From positions 124,001-188,000 of the forward strand of contig NZ_WKYV01000005.1 of assembly GCF_009677585.1 (NCBI RefSeq): a stretch of DNA of 64,000 nt, given 5' to 3'. Source of the stretch: Lactonifactor sp. BIOML-A5 (GTDB taxonomy: Bacteria > Bacillota > Clostridia > Lachnospirales > Lachnospiraceae). Shown piece after piece: positions 35,067 through 43,748 of the stretch (its first letter is position 1; every line of letters starts with the position of its first letter). The position numbers were made by a program, and so were the translations under genes. The notes beneath the pieces are model-generated. The model did no database searches, was not told the origin of the DNA, and saw only the letters and a program-made list of their open reading frames with translations.

Positions 35067-36020
35067 ATGAAGATATTAGTTACCCCAACTTCTTTGCAGC
35101 CTGGTAAAAATGAAAAAATACTGAAACCTCTCAGAGAGTTTGCCGATGAATTAGTATTTAATCCTCTGGGCCGTCCTTTAGAGGAAGAGGAATTAATAAA
35201 GGCTTTGGAGGGGTGTGACGGATACATTGCCGGTCTGGACAGCATTACTGCGAGAGTACTGGAGGCATCCCCTCAATTAAAGGCTATTTCAAGGTATGGC
35301 GCCGGGTACGATCGGGTTGATATAGAGACGGCAAAGAACAAACAGGTAATTGTTACTAACACACCCGGAGTCAATGCCGAAGCGGTAGGAGAACTGACAT
35401 TTGCCTTATTGTTGTCAATCGCCCGGAATATTCCCCACCTGAACCACAAATTGAAGGGCGGTGAATGGGTGCGCGGCAATGGAATAGAGCTGAAGGGAAA
35501 AACTTTAGGAATTATAGGACTTGGCGCAATTGGGAAAGTGGTAGCGCGCTGCGGCCAGGGATTTTGTATGAAACTTATGGCATATGATCCATTTATCAAT
35601 GAAGAGTACTGTGCATGCAATCAGATAAAGGTGAGTACGTTTGAGGAAGTAATAGAGCAGGCGGATGTTATTAGCCTGCACATGCCTCTGACAGCGGTGA
35701 CGAGACATTTGCTGAATAAAGAGGTATTTGATAAAATGAAAGACGAGGCTATCATCATAAATGCTTCACGGGGCGGACTTATTAATGAGGATGACGCTTA
35801 CGAGGCACTTAAAAGCGGCAAGCTAAAAGGACTTGGTCTGGATGCGTTTGAGGTGGAACCCCCTGGAGACTCCAAACTTTTTGAATTTCCTACGGTTATA
35901 GCAACCCCTCACACGGGGGCACATACCAGAGAAGCCATTGAGAATATGGCAAAAGCTGCGATTCAGAATCTGATTGACGTTCTGACGGGAAAAGAAAATC
36001 CCAATATAGTTAGCAGGTAA
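35067..36020 (+). CDS. D-2-hydroxyacid dehydrogenase (PGDH-like)
   Basis: 317 residues. The nucleotide-binding domain has LGIIGLGAIGKVVA; substrate and catalytic residues are Arg in NASRGGLIN, Glu in FEVEP, and His in ATPHTGAHT. It lacks the C-terminal ACT domain of biosynthetic phosphoglycerate dehydrogenases, which favours a catabolic role. It may oxidise or reduce a 2-hydroxy sugar acid in the pathway. It starts 10 bp after the aldolase with AGGAGGAG upstream. Confidence 0.9.
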   Translation: MKILVTPTSLQPGKNEKILKPLREFADELVFNPLGRPLEEEELIKALEGCDGYIAGLDSITARVLEASPQLKAISRYGAGYDRVDIETAKNKQVIVTNTPGVNAEAVGELTFALLLSIARNIPHLNHKLKGGEWVRGNGIELKGKTLGIIGLGAIGKVVARCGQGFCMKLMAYDPFINEEYCACNQIKVSTFEEVIEQADVISLHMPLTAVTRHLLNKEVFDKMKDEAIIINASRGGLINEDDAYEALKSGKLKGLGLDAFEVEPPGDSKLFEFPTVIATPHTGAHTREAIENMAKAAIQNLIDVLTGKENPNIVSR

Positions 36021-36054
36021 ATGGATAAATACATACTTTAAAGGAGATGGAATT

Positions 36055-37101
36055 ATGGAAATGATGAGATCATTTATTATTGAAAAAGACGGGTCCACAG
36101 AGCTGAGAGAGATTCCCAGGCCCAGAATTAACAGGAAACAGGCGCTGGTGAAAATGATTGCCAACGGGATGTGCGGAACGGATGTAAAGATGCTCCATAG
36201 GACCTTTAAAGGCTTCCCGGAGTCGATTTATCCGCTGATGCTGGGGCATGAGGGGGTAGGAGAGGTTATCGAAACAGGAGAGGATGTCAGAGGCTATAAA
36301 ATCGGAGATAAGGTGCTGCTGCCATTTGTCGATCCGGATCCTGAGCTTTACCCGGGATTGGGCTCCGGGTGGGGAGCTATGAGCGAGTATGGTGTAGTGT
36401 GGGACAAAGATGCTGTATATGAGGATGGGGAGGAAGCACCTGACTGTGCATATGCGCAGACAGTACTGGATCCTTCTGTAGATCCGGTAGATGCGGTTAT
36501 GCTGATCACGTTCCGTGAAGTATTAAGCAACATAAGATATTTTGGGGTTCAGCCGGAAAATAATATAGTCGTATTCGGATGCGGTCCTGTGGGTCTTAGC
36601 TTTATAAAGTTCTTAAGTCTTTTAGGAGTGTCTGATGTTATTGCAGTTGACATATTTGACGATAAGCTGGAGGCGGCAAAGGAAAGGGGAGCTACCAGAA
36701 CTTTTAACAGTAAAGAGTGCGATATTGTAAAAGAAATCCGTACTATATACCCCAAAGGTGTTGACTATGTACTTGATGCGGTTGGCTCCCCGTTTATTGT
36801 AAACCAGGCAATGCCGCTGATTGCAGACCGGGGAAAAGTGCTCTGCTATGGAGTTCCTGAGAAAGAGCAAATTACCATAGATTTCTCTAAGGCTGATTAT
36901 AACTGGCAGGTTATCTACCAGCAGATGCCGAGAAAACGAGAGGAAGGCGAAGCTACGGAACAGGTGATGGAGTGGATTAATGACGGTAAACTGATCATTA
37001 AGGACTTTATATCAGATTATTTTAGCTTTGACAATGCTGTGGAAGCTTATGAGAAGCTTTTAGACCGCCAGATTTCCAAAAAAGGGATTATTGTATTTTA
37101 G
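36055..37101 (+). CDS. Zn-dependent MDR alcohol dehydrogenase
   Basis: 348 residues. GMCGTDVKMLHR supplies the catalytic zinc Cys, GHEGVGEVIETGEDV the His-Glu pair, and VFGCGPVGLSFIKF the NAD-binding loop. The structural-zinc Cys cluster seen in many relatives appears absent: the segment after the catalytic motif lacks four spaced Cys. Likely an oxidiser of a sugar or polyol hydroxyl, possibly the entry step. It is the last gene before a strong terminator. Confidence 0.9.
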   Translation: MEMMRSFIIEKDGSTELREIPRPRINRKQALVKMIANGMCGTDVKMLHRTFKGFPESIYPLMLGHEGVGEVIETGEDVRGYKIGDKVLLPFVDPDPELYPGLGSGWGAMSEYGVVWDKDAVYEDGEEAPDCAYAQTVLDPSVDPVDAVMLITFREVLSNIRYFGVQPENNIVVFGCGPVGLSFIKFLSLLGVSDVIAVDIFDDKLEAAKERGATRTFNSKECDIVKEIRTIYPKGVDYVLDAVGSPFIVNQAMPLIADRGKVLCYGVPEKEQITIDFSKADYNWQVIYQQMPRKREEGEATEQVMEWINDGKLIIKDFISDYFSFDNAVEAYEKLLDRQISKKGIIVF

Positions 37102-37109
37102 AATTGCAG

Positions 37110-37154
37110 AAAAGCCAGAAACAGCAGATGATGCGGACTGTTTCTGGCTTTTTT
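37110..37154 (+). terminator. Terminator of the GRE operon
   Basis: AGCCAGAAACAG (37113-37124) pairs with CTGTTTCTGGCT (37138-37149) and is followed by TTTTT. Confidence 0.93.
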
Positions 37155-37201
37155 ATTTTATAAGTTATTGAATCTGAAAAAAGGATTCACTGTATGCCAT
37201 A

Positions 37202-37885
37202 TTACAAAAGACAAATATGAGAAAGATCCAGTTTGCCGATCAATTCAAAAGCTTCATTAAACTTTTTATCAACCAGTTCGTTTGAAATACCGGCAAAGCG
37301 GAAAACGGTGGTGATGGTACAATAGGAGATATTTACACATAGATTGTACCAATCATCCTCTGAGATTTTCTGGTACTGGTCTTTTTCGCAATAGGTAATG
37401 AACATTTCCCTTCTCCCCGCAGACTCCTGCATCCGCAGACGGTACAGGGTTTCATGGGACATGGCTTTTTGGTAGTAATGCAAAATAGCATCATAATAAG
37501 AATCCTCAATACCGATAGGGTCTCTGAGCGCAGTATCCATTGCGTACATGGACAGGCGGTTAGATTTGGAGGATTCATACTTAAAGCGCCTGCTTTGTGG
37601 GGTGCTGTAGGTTATGATATCTACAATTAGATCATAGGCAAATAGAAAAATCATGGGATCCGGAATGTCCTGCCGATGCAGCAGGTCCCAGATTTCTTTG
37701 TGAAAATTCTGGTTGATAATCCGTATAACCGTGGGTATATTTTTATAATGATAAGAAAAGAGAGAGGGCTGTACACCCAAGCGTTTGGCAATGCTGCCTA
37801 CACTGGCATTTTGAAAGCCCAATTCCCGAAACTCTTCTTTTGCTGCTTCCAACAGCAGTTCTTTTGTTTTCTGACCTTTCGTCAC
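37202..37885 (-). CDS. TetR-family regulator
   Basis: 227 residues from GTG 37885, preceded by AAGGAAGG. The N-terminal helix-turn-helix is in KEEFRELGFQNASVGSIAKRLGVQPSLFSYHYKN. The remaining all-helical domain is the ligand-binding part, with no recognised ligand. It is divergent from the DcuC-like/UroD genes across 220 bp, so it probably controls them. The intergenic region has TTGAAT/ATTCAA half-sites (37997-38020 and 38037-38042) that could be operators. Confidence 0.9.
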   Translation of the reverse strand: MTKGQKTKELLLEAAKEEFRELGFQNASVGSIAKRLGVQPSLFSYHYKNIPTVIRIINQNFHKEIWDLLHRQDIPDPMIFLFAYDLIVDIITYSTPQSRRFKYESSKSNRLSMYAMDTALRDPIGIEDSYYDAILHYYQKAMSHETLYRLRMQESAGRREMFITYCEKDQYQKISEDDWYNLCVNISYCTITTVFRFAGISNELVDKKFNEAFELIGKLDLSHICLL

Positions 37886-38027
37886 GTTAAAACCTTCCTT
37901 TAATCATGTTTATTGTAATACGCAGTGACTTTCTTCTGCTATTTTACACAATTTTACTGTATTATGCAATAGAACAAATATAATTTTAAATAAAAATTGA
38001 ATAAAATAAAAATTATTCAAAAATATG

Positions 38028-38055
38028 TTGAGATAATTCAAGAATGTGCTATACT
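38028..38055 (+). promoter_or_regulatory. Promoter of the DcuC-like/UroD genes
   Basis: TTGAGA (38028-38033), 16 bp, TATACT (38050-38055), about 50 bp before the start codon. Confidence 0.6.
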
Positions 38056-38106
38056 GAAAGTAACAAAATGCAAGTGCTTTTATAAAAAGAAAATGGAGGT
38101 ATGTTT

Positions 38107-39483
38107 ATGGAGGTTGTTAAAATTTTACTGACGCTGGTACTTTTTGTTGGTGTGGTTTATGCGCTGAATAAAAAGTTAAGTCCGGCAATCACTCTGACCA
38201 TGGCTGGTTTTCTGGCAATTCTGGTGGGCTGTCTGCTCAATGGCAACAATCTGATGGGTGAAGAGAGTACGGGAAATCTTTTATTTGATATTTTTGAGTA
38301 TTTCCGGCGGGATGCAGTTGTGGGCACCATTTCCAAAATGGGAATCCGTATCATGTCCATTTTGACCTATGTGGCATATATGGATCATTTAAAGGCGACT
38401 AAGATGTTTGCCTTGCTGGCATCAAAGCCGGTAATGAAACTGAAAAATAAGTATCTGTTGTCAGGAGGGGCCCTTTTGCTTACGGCAGCCCTGATTATTG
38501 CGATTCCCAACGGTACAGGGCGTATGGCCATTCTTATCGGTACCGTGTATCCGATTATGTTAGCCTGTGGTGTGACAAAAGCGACAGCGGCGGTGGCTAT
38601 TTTTGCGGGAGCCATGTACTCCTGGGGACCGGCCAATCCGAAGATTCCTACCGCGGCGGCATACATGGGGATTGAAGTGAATATGGTGGAATATTTTTTA
38701 AAGATTGAGTGGCTCTGGGATATTCTGGCCATTGCAGTAGGGATTCTGGTCTATATTCTTACCTCGCGTTTCTTTGATAAGAAAGAGGATGCAAAGACGG
38801 AAACAGAAGGGTATTCCGGACTGACAGTTGAATCCCTTGGGATTCCCAAGTGGTACGCAATACTGCCTCTGGTGCCTATTGTATTAATCATAGCCTTTGG
38901 AGGAAATCTCCCCAGCCTTCCCCAGATGGAAATTGCAGCCATTGAATTCATGTCCTTTACTTTTGTCTTTTTGTTTATCACTCTGATCTCCAAAGACAAA
39001 AAGCAGGCATGGAATGATGGTAATATTTTCTTTACCGGATTGGGAAATTCTCTCAGCCGTATTGTAGGAATCATCATCGGCGCCACAACCTTTGGTGCTG
39101 GTATCACCGCTCTGGGCGGTATCGATTTGATCCTGCAGCCCGTATTAAATATGAGCGCCAGCAATGCTAATTTGTTTATTTTGATTACTGCAATCCTCGC
39201 TGTTGTAGTGGGAGTGGTATCGGCCAGTGACTATGTTGCCAATTCCGTACTGGGCCCGGTCTATGCATCCTTTGCAGCATCGGCTAATCTGAATGTGAAC
39301 GGTTTTTTATTGCTTTCTGTAAATGCGGTTCAGATGTGTATTGCACTTACACCGGCTACTGCACATGTGGCGTTGATCAGTGAAGGTTCAGGGGTGCCTA
39401 TTAACACAATTATCAAAAGGGCCAGCCTGCCTATTCTGTCATCTATCGCAGTTTATATTATTGGTACTATGGTAATGGTTTGA
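38107..39483 (+). CDS. DcuC-like organic-anion carrier, copy 1
   Basis: 458 residues from ATG 38107; GGAGG is 7 nt upstream of it but only 1 nt from the ATG at 38101. About 12 membrane helices. The central PNGTGRMAILIGTVYPI and C-terminal ALTPATAHVALISEGSGVPI resemble the DcuC C4-dicarboxylate family. It is paralogous along its whole length to the carrier at 40549-41931, from which it is separated by a UroD-family gene. It probably moves a carboxylate or related anion with Na or H. The true substrate is unknown and may differ from succinate or fumarate. Confidence 0.85.
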   Translation: MEVVKILLTLVLFVGVVYALNKKLSPAITLTMAGFLAILVGCLLNGNNLMGEESTGNLLFDIFEYFRRDAVVGTISKMGIRIMSILTYVAYMDHLKATKMFALLASKPVMKLKNKYLLSGGALLLTAALIIAIPNGTGRMAILIGTVYPIMLACGVTKATAAVAIFAGAMYSWGPANPKIPTAAAYMGIEVNMVEYFLKIEWLWDILAIAVGILVYILTSRFFDKKEDAKTETEGYSGLTVESLGIPKWYAILPLVPIVLIIAFGGNLPSLPQMEIAAIEFMSFTFVFLFITLISKDKKQAWNDGNIFFTGLGNSLSRIVGIIIGATTFGAGITALGGIDLILQPVLNMSASNANLFILITAILAVVVGVVSASDYVANSVLGPVYASFAASANLNVNGFLLLSVNAVQMCIALTPATAHVALISEGSGVPINTIIKRASLPILSSIAVYIIGTMVMV

Positions 39484-39507
39484 TAAAAAAAGAAAAGAGG
39501 GATTGAA

Positions 39508-40503
39508 ATGTCTATCACAATCAGAGAGAATATGTTTAGAGTGTATCATCATCAGGTTCCAGAATTTTTGCCCATGATTTCGGATATTCAGAATATTGCA
39601 ACCTTAGAACCGGGTTTTCCCTGCTGGATAGTAGGAGGGGAGAAGCCAGGAAAGGTGGAACGGGACTGGTTCGGACAGAACTGGGTGTATGAATCGTCTG
39701 TGCGGGCGTATAATCCTGACGCGTCAGATTATTGCATCCATGACATCACCCGGTGGAGAGACTATATAACGGTTCCGGATCCGGATTCTATTGACTGGGA
39801 AGCTCAGTTTTCCAGAGAAAATGTTCAGGTTGACCGGGATAATAAATTTTTATTGCTAAAGGATGGTTACGGTTTGTGGGAACGGGCTTTCTGCACCATG
39901 CCTATTGTGGATCTGCTTTGCAACCTGGTGGAAGAGCCGGAAGCCTGCGAGGATTTTTTTAAAACCATTGCCGATTATAAAATAAAATTGCACAACTATT
40001 ATATTGCACAGTATCGTCCGGATGCCTTGTGCATGCATGACGATTATGGAACTGGACAGGGATTATTCATGTCTCCGGAAACCTGGAGAAAGCTAATTAA
40101 GCCTCATCTCCAGCGGGTAATTGCGAATATTACCGATCAGGGGGTAATTTATCAGCACCACTGCTGTGGAATGTTAGCACCTATTGCAGAGGAAATAGCG
40201 GAAATGGGGGCAGATGCCTGGGAAAATGTTCATGTGGTCAACAATCCGTTAAAATGTAAAGAAAAGTTTGGAAATAAGCTGGCTTTTATCGGGGGTGTGG
40301 CAGATACACAGATGCTGGACGGTGACAGGATTACGGAAGAGGAAATCCGTAATCATATCCGTAAAGTGATGGATGAGATGCTGCCGGGCTGCGGAACGGT
40401 AATCTATTCTGCCTGTAAGGCGCACCCGGAGCGGATGCAGGTGATAAGAGAAGAAATGCTCAGCTACGGGCAGCAATTCTTTAAAGAAAAAAGGCCGGAA
40501 TAA
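39508..40503 (+). CDS. UroD/MtaA-superfamily protein, candidate methyltransferase
   Basis: 331 residues. The fold matches uroporphyrinogen decarboxylase, but the zinc motif His218-Cys219-Cys220 in YQHHCCGML, plus a late Cys in YSACKAHPER, matches the HxC...C zinc site of MtaA/MtbA-type methyltransferases, where zinc activates a thiol acceptor. Haem genes are absent nearby. No corrinoid protein or MtaB/MtbB homologue is encoded in the window. It lies between two DcuC-like carriers, so it likely acts on a compound imported by them. Confidence 0.78.
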   Translation: MSITIRENMFRVYHHQVPEFLPMISDIQNIATLEPGFPCWIVGGEKPGKVERDWFGQNWVYESSVRAYNPDASDYCIHDITRWRDYITVPDPDSIDWEAQFSRENVQVDRDNKFLLLKDGYGLWERAFCTMPIVDLLCNLVEEPEACEDFFKTIADYKIKLHNYYIAQYRPDALCMHDDYGTGQGLFMSPETWRKLIKPHLQRVIANITDQGVIYQHHCCGMLAPIAEEIAEMGADAWENVHVVNNPLKCKEKFGNKLAFIGGVADTQMLDGDRITEEEIRNHIRKVMDEMLPGCGTVIYSACKAHPERMQVIREEMLSYGQQFFKEKRPE

Positions 40504-40548
40504 AAAGGATATTTGTAGGACAGAGTATGAAAAAAATGGAGGGGAACT

Positions 40549-41931
40549 ATGGAATTGTTGAAGCTGGGTATTACACTACTTTTGTTTCTGTGTATCTTTA
40601 TTGCTTTAAAAAAGAAAATCAATTTTGCCATATCCCTGACGATACTGGGGCTGGTGGGAATTTTCATTGGCTGTGTGCTGAATGACACCACGCCTATGGG
40701 GGAGAAAACCACGGGTGTACTACTGTTCGATGTCTTTGAATACTTTGAAGCTTATGGAATTGCAGATACTTTGACCAGGTCTGGAATGAATATCCTAACC
40801 ATTATGGGATACATAGCGTATATGGAACATCTGAAAGGATCTACACTATTTGCCGTATTGGTTTCTAAGCCCATTATTGGAATCAGAAATAAATACCTGC
40901 TGGTCTTCTGCACCTATTTACTTTCCGCCTTTTTAATTCTGGTAATTCCCAATGGGACGGGAAGGATTGCCCTGTTACTAGGGACTGTTTATCCGGTGCT
41001 TTGCGCTGCTGGAGTTCATCAGACGACGGCGGCTACAGCAATTTTTACCGGCAGCATGTACCTGTTCGGGCCGGTTGCCCCCACCATTGCTATGGGAGCC
41101 GGTTATATGGGGTATGAGGACTTTAATCTGGCGGAGCATTTTATCCGCTATGAGTGGCCTTGGGCTTTTGCATCAATTTTTACAGGCGCAGTTGCTTTTG
41201 TAATTATATCAGCGCGTTTTGACCGGAAAGGGGAGGAGCAGGGAGCTCTTAATCCTCTGGCAGCTTTGGATGTGAGTCAATTGGAAGTTCCAAAGTACTA
41301 TGCCATATTTCCGGTGATTCCGCTGGTGCTGATGATTTTGTTCAGCGGGCTGTTCCCCTCCCTGCCCGTATTGTCCATTCCCTGTGTAGAACTGATGAGT
41401 TTTATTTTTGTTTATTTACTTGTCATACTTGTTTCCAAGGAAAAACGGGAGGCTGTCAATGGAGGTTTCGAGTTTTTTAAAAGTATGGGGCAGACAGTAA
41501 CCAGAATTATCAGTATTGTTATTGGCGGTGTTATGTTTGGACAGGCGGTACAGTTTATTGGAGGCATTCATGTGTTACTTGGGCCTTTTGCGGATTCCGG
41601 AGAGAACTTGAACTTGCCTCTATTCATTGCCCTTTCCGCAGCAGGTGCTCTCCTTATTGGGGTAATCTCTGCTAATAATTATGGCCCTATGAGTATTTTG
41701 GGGCCAGTTTATGAAACGATTGTAAAGACTTCCGGGGCAAATCCTGATTATCTGATGCTTGCGCTGTGCAATGTACCCCAGTTTGCGCTGGGAATGTCTC
41801 CGGCTACGGCACATGTAGCTATGGTCAGCGAGAGCTGTGGTGTGGAAATTCCTGTTCTGGTGAAACGGGCCTGTATCCCCCTTTTATTATCCGCGGCTGT
41901 ATATGTGGCGGGGGCAGGCATTATGGCATGA
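40549..41931 (+). CDS. DcuC-like organic-anion carrier, copy 2
   Basis: 460 residues, about 12 helices, with PNGTGRIALLLGTVYPV and MSPATAHVAMVSESCGVEIPV matching the corresponding parts of copy 1. ATGGAGGGG precedes the ATG. Two diverged copies flanking one enzyme suggest a substrate/product pair (uptake plus efflux or antiport) or two related substrates, not simple redundancy. Confidence 0.85.
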   Translation: MELLKLGITLLLFLCIFIALKKKINFAISLTILGLVGIFIGCVLNDTTPMGEKTTGVLLFDVFEYFEAYGIADTLTRSGMNILTIMGYIAYMEHLKGSTLFAVLVSKPIIGIRNKYLLVFCTYLLSAFLILVIPNGTGRIALLLGTVYPVLCAAGVHQTTAATAIFTGSMYLFGPVAPTIAMGAGYMGYEDFNLAEHFIRYEWPWAFASIFTGAVAFVIISARFDRKGEEQGALNPLAALDVSQLEVPKYYAIFPVIPLVLMILFSGLFPSLPVLSIPCVELMSFIFVYLLVILVSKEKREAVNGGFEFFKSMGQTVTRIISIVIGGVMFGQAVQFIGGIHVLLGPFADSGENLNLPLFIALSAAGALLIGVISANNYGPMSILGPVYETIVKTSGANPDYLMLALCNVPQFALGMSPATAHVAMVSESCGVEIPVLVKRACIPLLLSAAVYVAGAGIMA

Positions 41932-42054
41932 CTGCGAGAAACCTTACTGAAAAAATTGTGCAGTATATGGGGTATTTAATGTCACGTCCCCTTATTATCC
42001 CGCTGCAAAAATGTTATGGCTGTTGAGACAAGTAAAAACCAGAACAAATACTAA

Positions 42055-42144
42055 CTTGGAACAATAGGTTCGTGGCTTCTCTATAAGCTGACAGGTGGGG
42101 AGACGTTTAAGAAGGATTATTCCAATGCTTCCCGAAGTTTGTGA
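42055..42144 (+). pseudogene. Remnant of an FGGY/glycerol-kinase-like gene
   Basis: The frame reads LGTIGSWLLYKLTGG then ETFKKDYSNASRSL and a stop. This matches the well-known glycerol-kinase segment GTIDTWLIWKLTGG...DYSNASR. An in-frame TAA lies directly before it and no start or ribosome site is present; the rest of the roughly 500-residue gene is missing. It is therefore a decayed or deleted kinase fragment between the DcuC-like carrier and the LacI regulator. Confidence 0.7.
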
Positions 42145-42181
42145 CAGCAATGTACTGTTACCGAATATAATAATTAAACAT

Positions 42182-42219
42182 AAACCTCGTAACTGACAGG
42201 ATAGCCAGTTGCGAGGTTT
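42182..42219. terminator. Terminator between carrier and LacI gene
   Basis: AAACCTCGTAACTG pairs with CAGTTGCGAGGTTT (one G-T wobble), loop 10 nt, with T-rich sequence after it on the plus strand. It can serve both converging transcripts. Confidence 0.8.
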
Positions 42220-42226
42220 CTTGTAT

Positions 42227-43243
42227 TTACAAAAGACTCTTCACACTGTCACGTATGACCAATTCCCCATTCACCGCTACTTTAACATAAGAAGTGCAAG
42301 GCTGATCCAGCTGCTGTACCAATTGAGATACGGCCTCTGCTCCAAAGCGCTCCTTAGGTACCCGTATGGTAGTAAGTTTTGGTTCAATGAGAGAACTGAT
42401 AGGGCGATCTGCAATACCGATGAAGGAAAAGTCCTCAGGTATGGCGTAACCCAATTGCTGCATCCCGCGCATTGCTCCAATGGCAACTAAGTCATTGTCA
42501 GCCAAAAAAGCCGTTGGTGCATCCGGAGCTTTTAATTGTTCGGCAGCCTTCAAGATTCCCTGGCAGGCCGAATCAATGGGATAACCTACGGTATAGGTGT
42601 AATTTCTCATATCATTAATACCAAAATGCTGTAAGGCAATGTCGGACCACATCTCCCGTTCCTGGAAACTTCTGAATGACAGTCCGCTTCTAAGGTAGCC
42701 TATGTTTCTATGGCCCTGACTGATAAGGTATTGGACGGCCAGATACGTACATTGCTCATTGTTTACGGTAACGGAATTGATATCTTTATCGTTATAATAA
42801 TTATCCAGAAGGACAAAAGGAAGTCCCAGATCCTGGAAATTCTGAATCTCATCCCCCTCCATTTCAGTAGCAAATATAATGTATCCAATACAATTGGCAT
42901 CCAATATGTACTGTATCTGCTTTTCAGCTTCTTTTCGTTCAATGGTAATAATGTTCAGGTTATAGCCGCACTTCCTTGCGGCTGTCTCTACGCTGTCCAG
43001 GACTTCCGGATAGAAGGCGTGTTCCCCTAAGATTTTGCCGCTGTTTTTAAATATTACAAAGCCAAGGGTTTTGTTAGGCAGTGCATTGGGGTCGTGCTTT
43101 ATGAGATTTGTATAACCCATTTCTTTGAGTTTGTCTAATACATTGGCGCGGGTTTTATCGCTGATTCCCGGTTTTCCGTTCAGCACCAGGGATAAGGTCG
43201 CGGCGGATATGCCGAGTTCTTTCGCAAGCTCTTTAGCTGTCAA
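42227..43243 (-). CDS. LacI-family regulator
   Basis: 338 residues from TTG 43243, with AAGGAGG 8 nt upstream. The N-terminal helix-turn-helix MTAKELAKELGISAATLSLVLNGKPGISDKTRANV is clear; the periplasmic-binding-protein-like domain (about 60-335) has GYIIFATEMEG and TAFLADNDLVAIGAMRGMQQLG. It is divergent from the HAD hydrolase and symporter genes. Both divergent promoters contain the octamer TTTATAAA in the -35/-10 spacer, so autorepression and control of the symporter operon are likely. Confidence 0.93.
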   Translation of the reverse strand: MTAKELAKELGISAATLSLVLNGKPGISDKTRANVLDKLKEMGYTNLIKHDPNALPNKTLGFVIFKNSGKILGEHAFYPEVLDSVETAARKCGYNLNIITIERKEAEKQIQYILDANCIGYIIFATEMEGDEIQNFQDLGLPFVLLDNYYNDKDINSVTVNNEQCTYLAVQYLISQGHRNIGYLRSGLSFRSFQEREMWSDIALQHFGINDMRNYTYTVGYPIDSACQGILKAAEQLKAPDAPTAFLADNDLVAIGAMRGMQQLGYAIPEDFSFIGIADRPISSLIEPKLTTIRVPKERFGAEAVSQLVQQLDQPCTSYVKVAVNGELVIRDSVKSLL

Positions 43244-43329
43244 TATGTGAACCTCCTTAAAACTATAGGCAGCAAGCTGTCTGATGGTAGATTCTGCTGC
43301 CCGAGGATTATTTTAATGATCTAGCTACT

Positions 43330-43358
43330 ATTATATAAATAATTTATAAAAAAGTCAA
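43330..43358 (-). promoter_or_regulatory. Promoter of the LacI-family gene
   Basis: Minus strand: TTGACT (43358-43353), 17 bp, TATAAT (43335-43330). The spacer contains TTTATAAA (43343-43350). Confidence 0.75.
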
Positions 43359-43474
43359 TGTCAGCCTGAAATTGCGATATCTGTGGGTAAGTGCAGGTTT
43401 ACTCAAAGAATAATAAGGCGATTAAAAAAGTAGTTGCTTAAAGGTTTTCTTTAAATGATTTCGAAATCGTATAA

Positions 43475-43490
43475 AATATTTATAAATATT
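43475..43490 (+). promoter_or_regulatory. 16-bp palindrome AATATTTATAAATATT
   Basis: A perfect palindrome centred on TTTATAAA, midway between the two divergent promoters. It is a candidate auxiliary LacI-family operator; AT-rich background lowers certainty. Confidence 0.45.
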
Positions 43491-43606
43491 GGTAAACGAA
43501 GGAGTGATGGTTAAGCATTACAAGAAATGCATATGTGATAATAACCAAAAATAAAAGGGAATAATAGGATAATATACATAAAAAATAGTTATTATTGGGA
43601 AATATA

Positions 43607-43635
43607 TTGACAAAAGTGTTTATAAAATGTATACT
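43607..43635 (+). promoter_or_regulatory. Promoter of the HAD/symporter operon with candidate operators
   Basis: TTGACA (43607-43612), 17 bp, TATACT (43630-43635), an almost ideal promoter. TTTATAAA lies in the spacer (43619-43626) and again just after the start site inside ATTTATAAAT (43650-43659). Confidence 0.8.
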
Positions 43636-43748
43636 CCGAATTATAAATTATTTATAAATGATTTAGAAAAATAAATAGTGCACGAAATAGCAAAGTAAAA
43701 GAAATCACATAAAATTTTATGCAGTTTGAAAAGAGGAGATAAGAAAAA

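Larger units (their letters stand above)
43244..43748. other. Control region between lacI-like gene and HAD/symporter operon
   Basis: 505 bp, strongly AT-rich, without a gene. Two opposed promoters and four TTTATAAA octamers (43343, 43479, 43619, 43651) are present. The stretch 43380-43470 shows nothing I can name. Confidence 0.7.

Noticed and set aside
39508..40503. Haem-biosynthetic uroporphyrinogen decarboxylase (hemE)
   Set aside because: The HxC zinc motif, the carrier neighbours and the absence of other haem genes favour a methyltransferase-type member.
41928..42026. 32-codon reading frame overlapping the stop of the second DcuC-like carrier (ATGA)
   Set aside because: There is no clear ribosome site and no recognisable protein features; it runs into the region of the kinase relic, so it is more likely non-coding debris.
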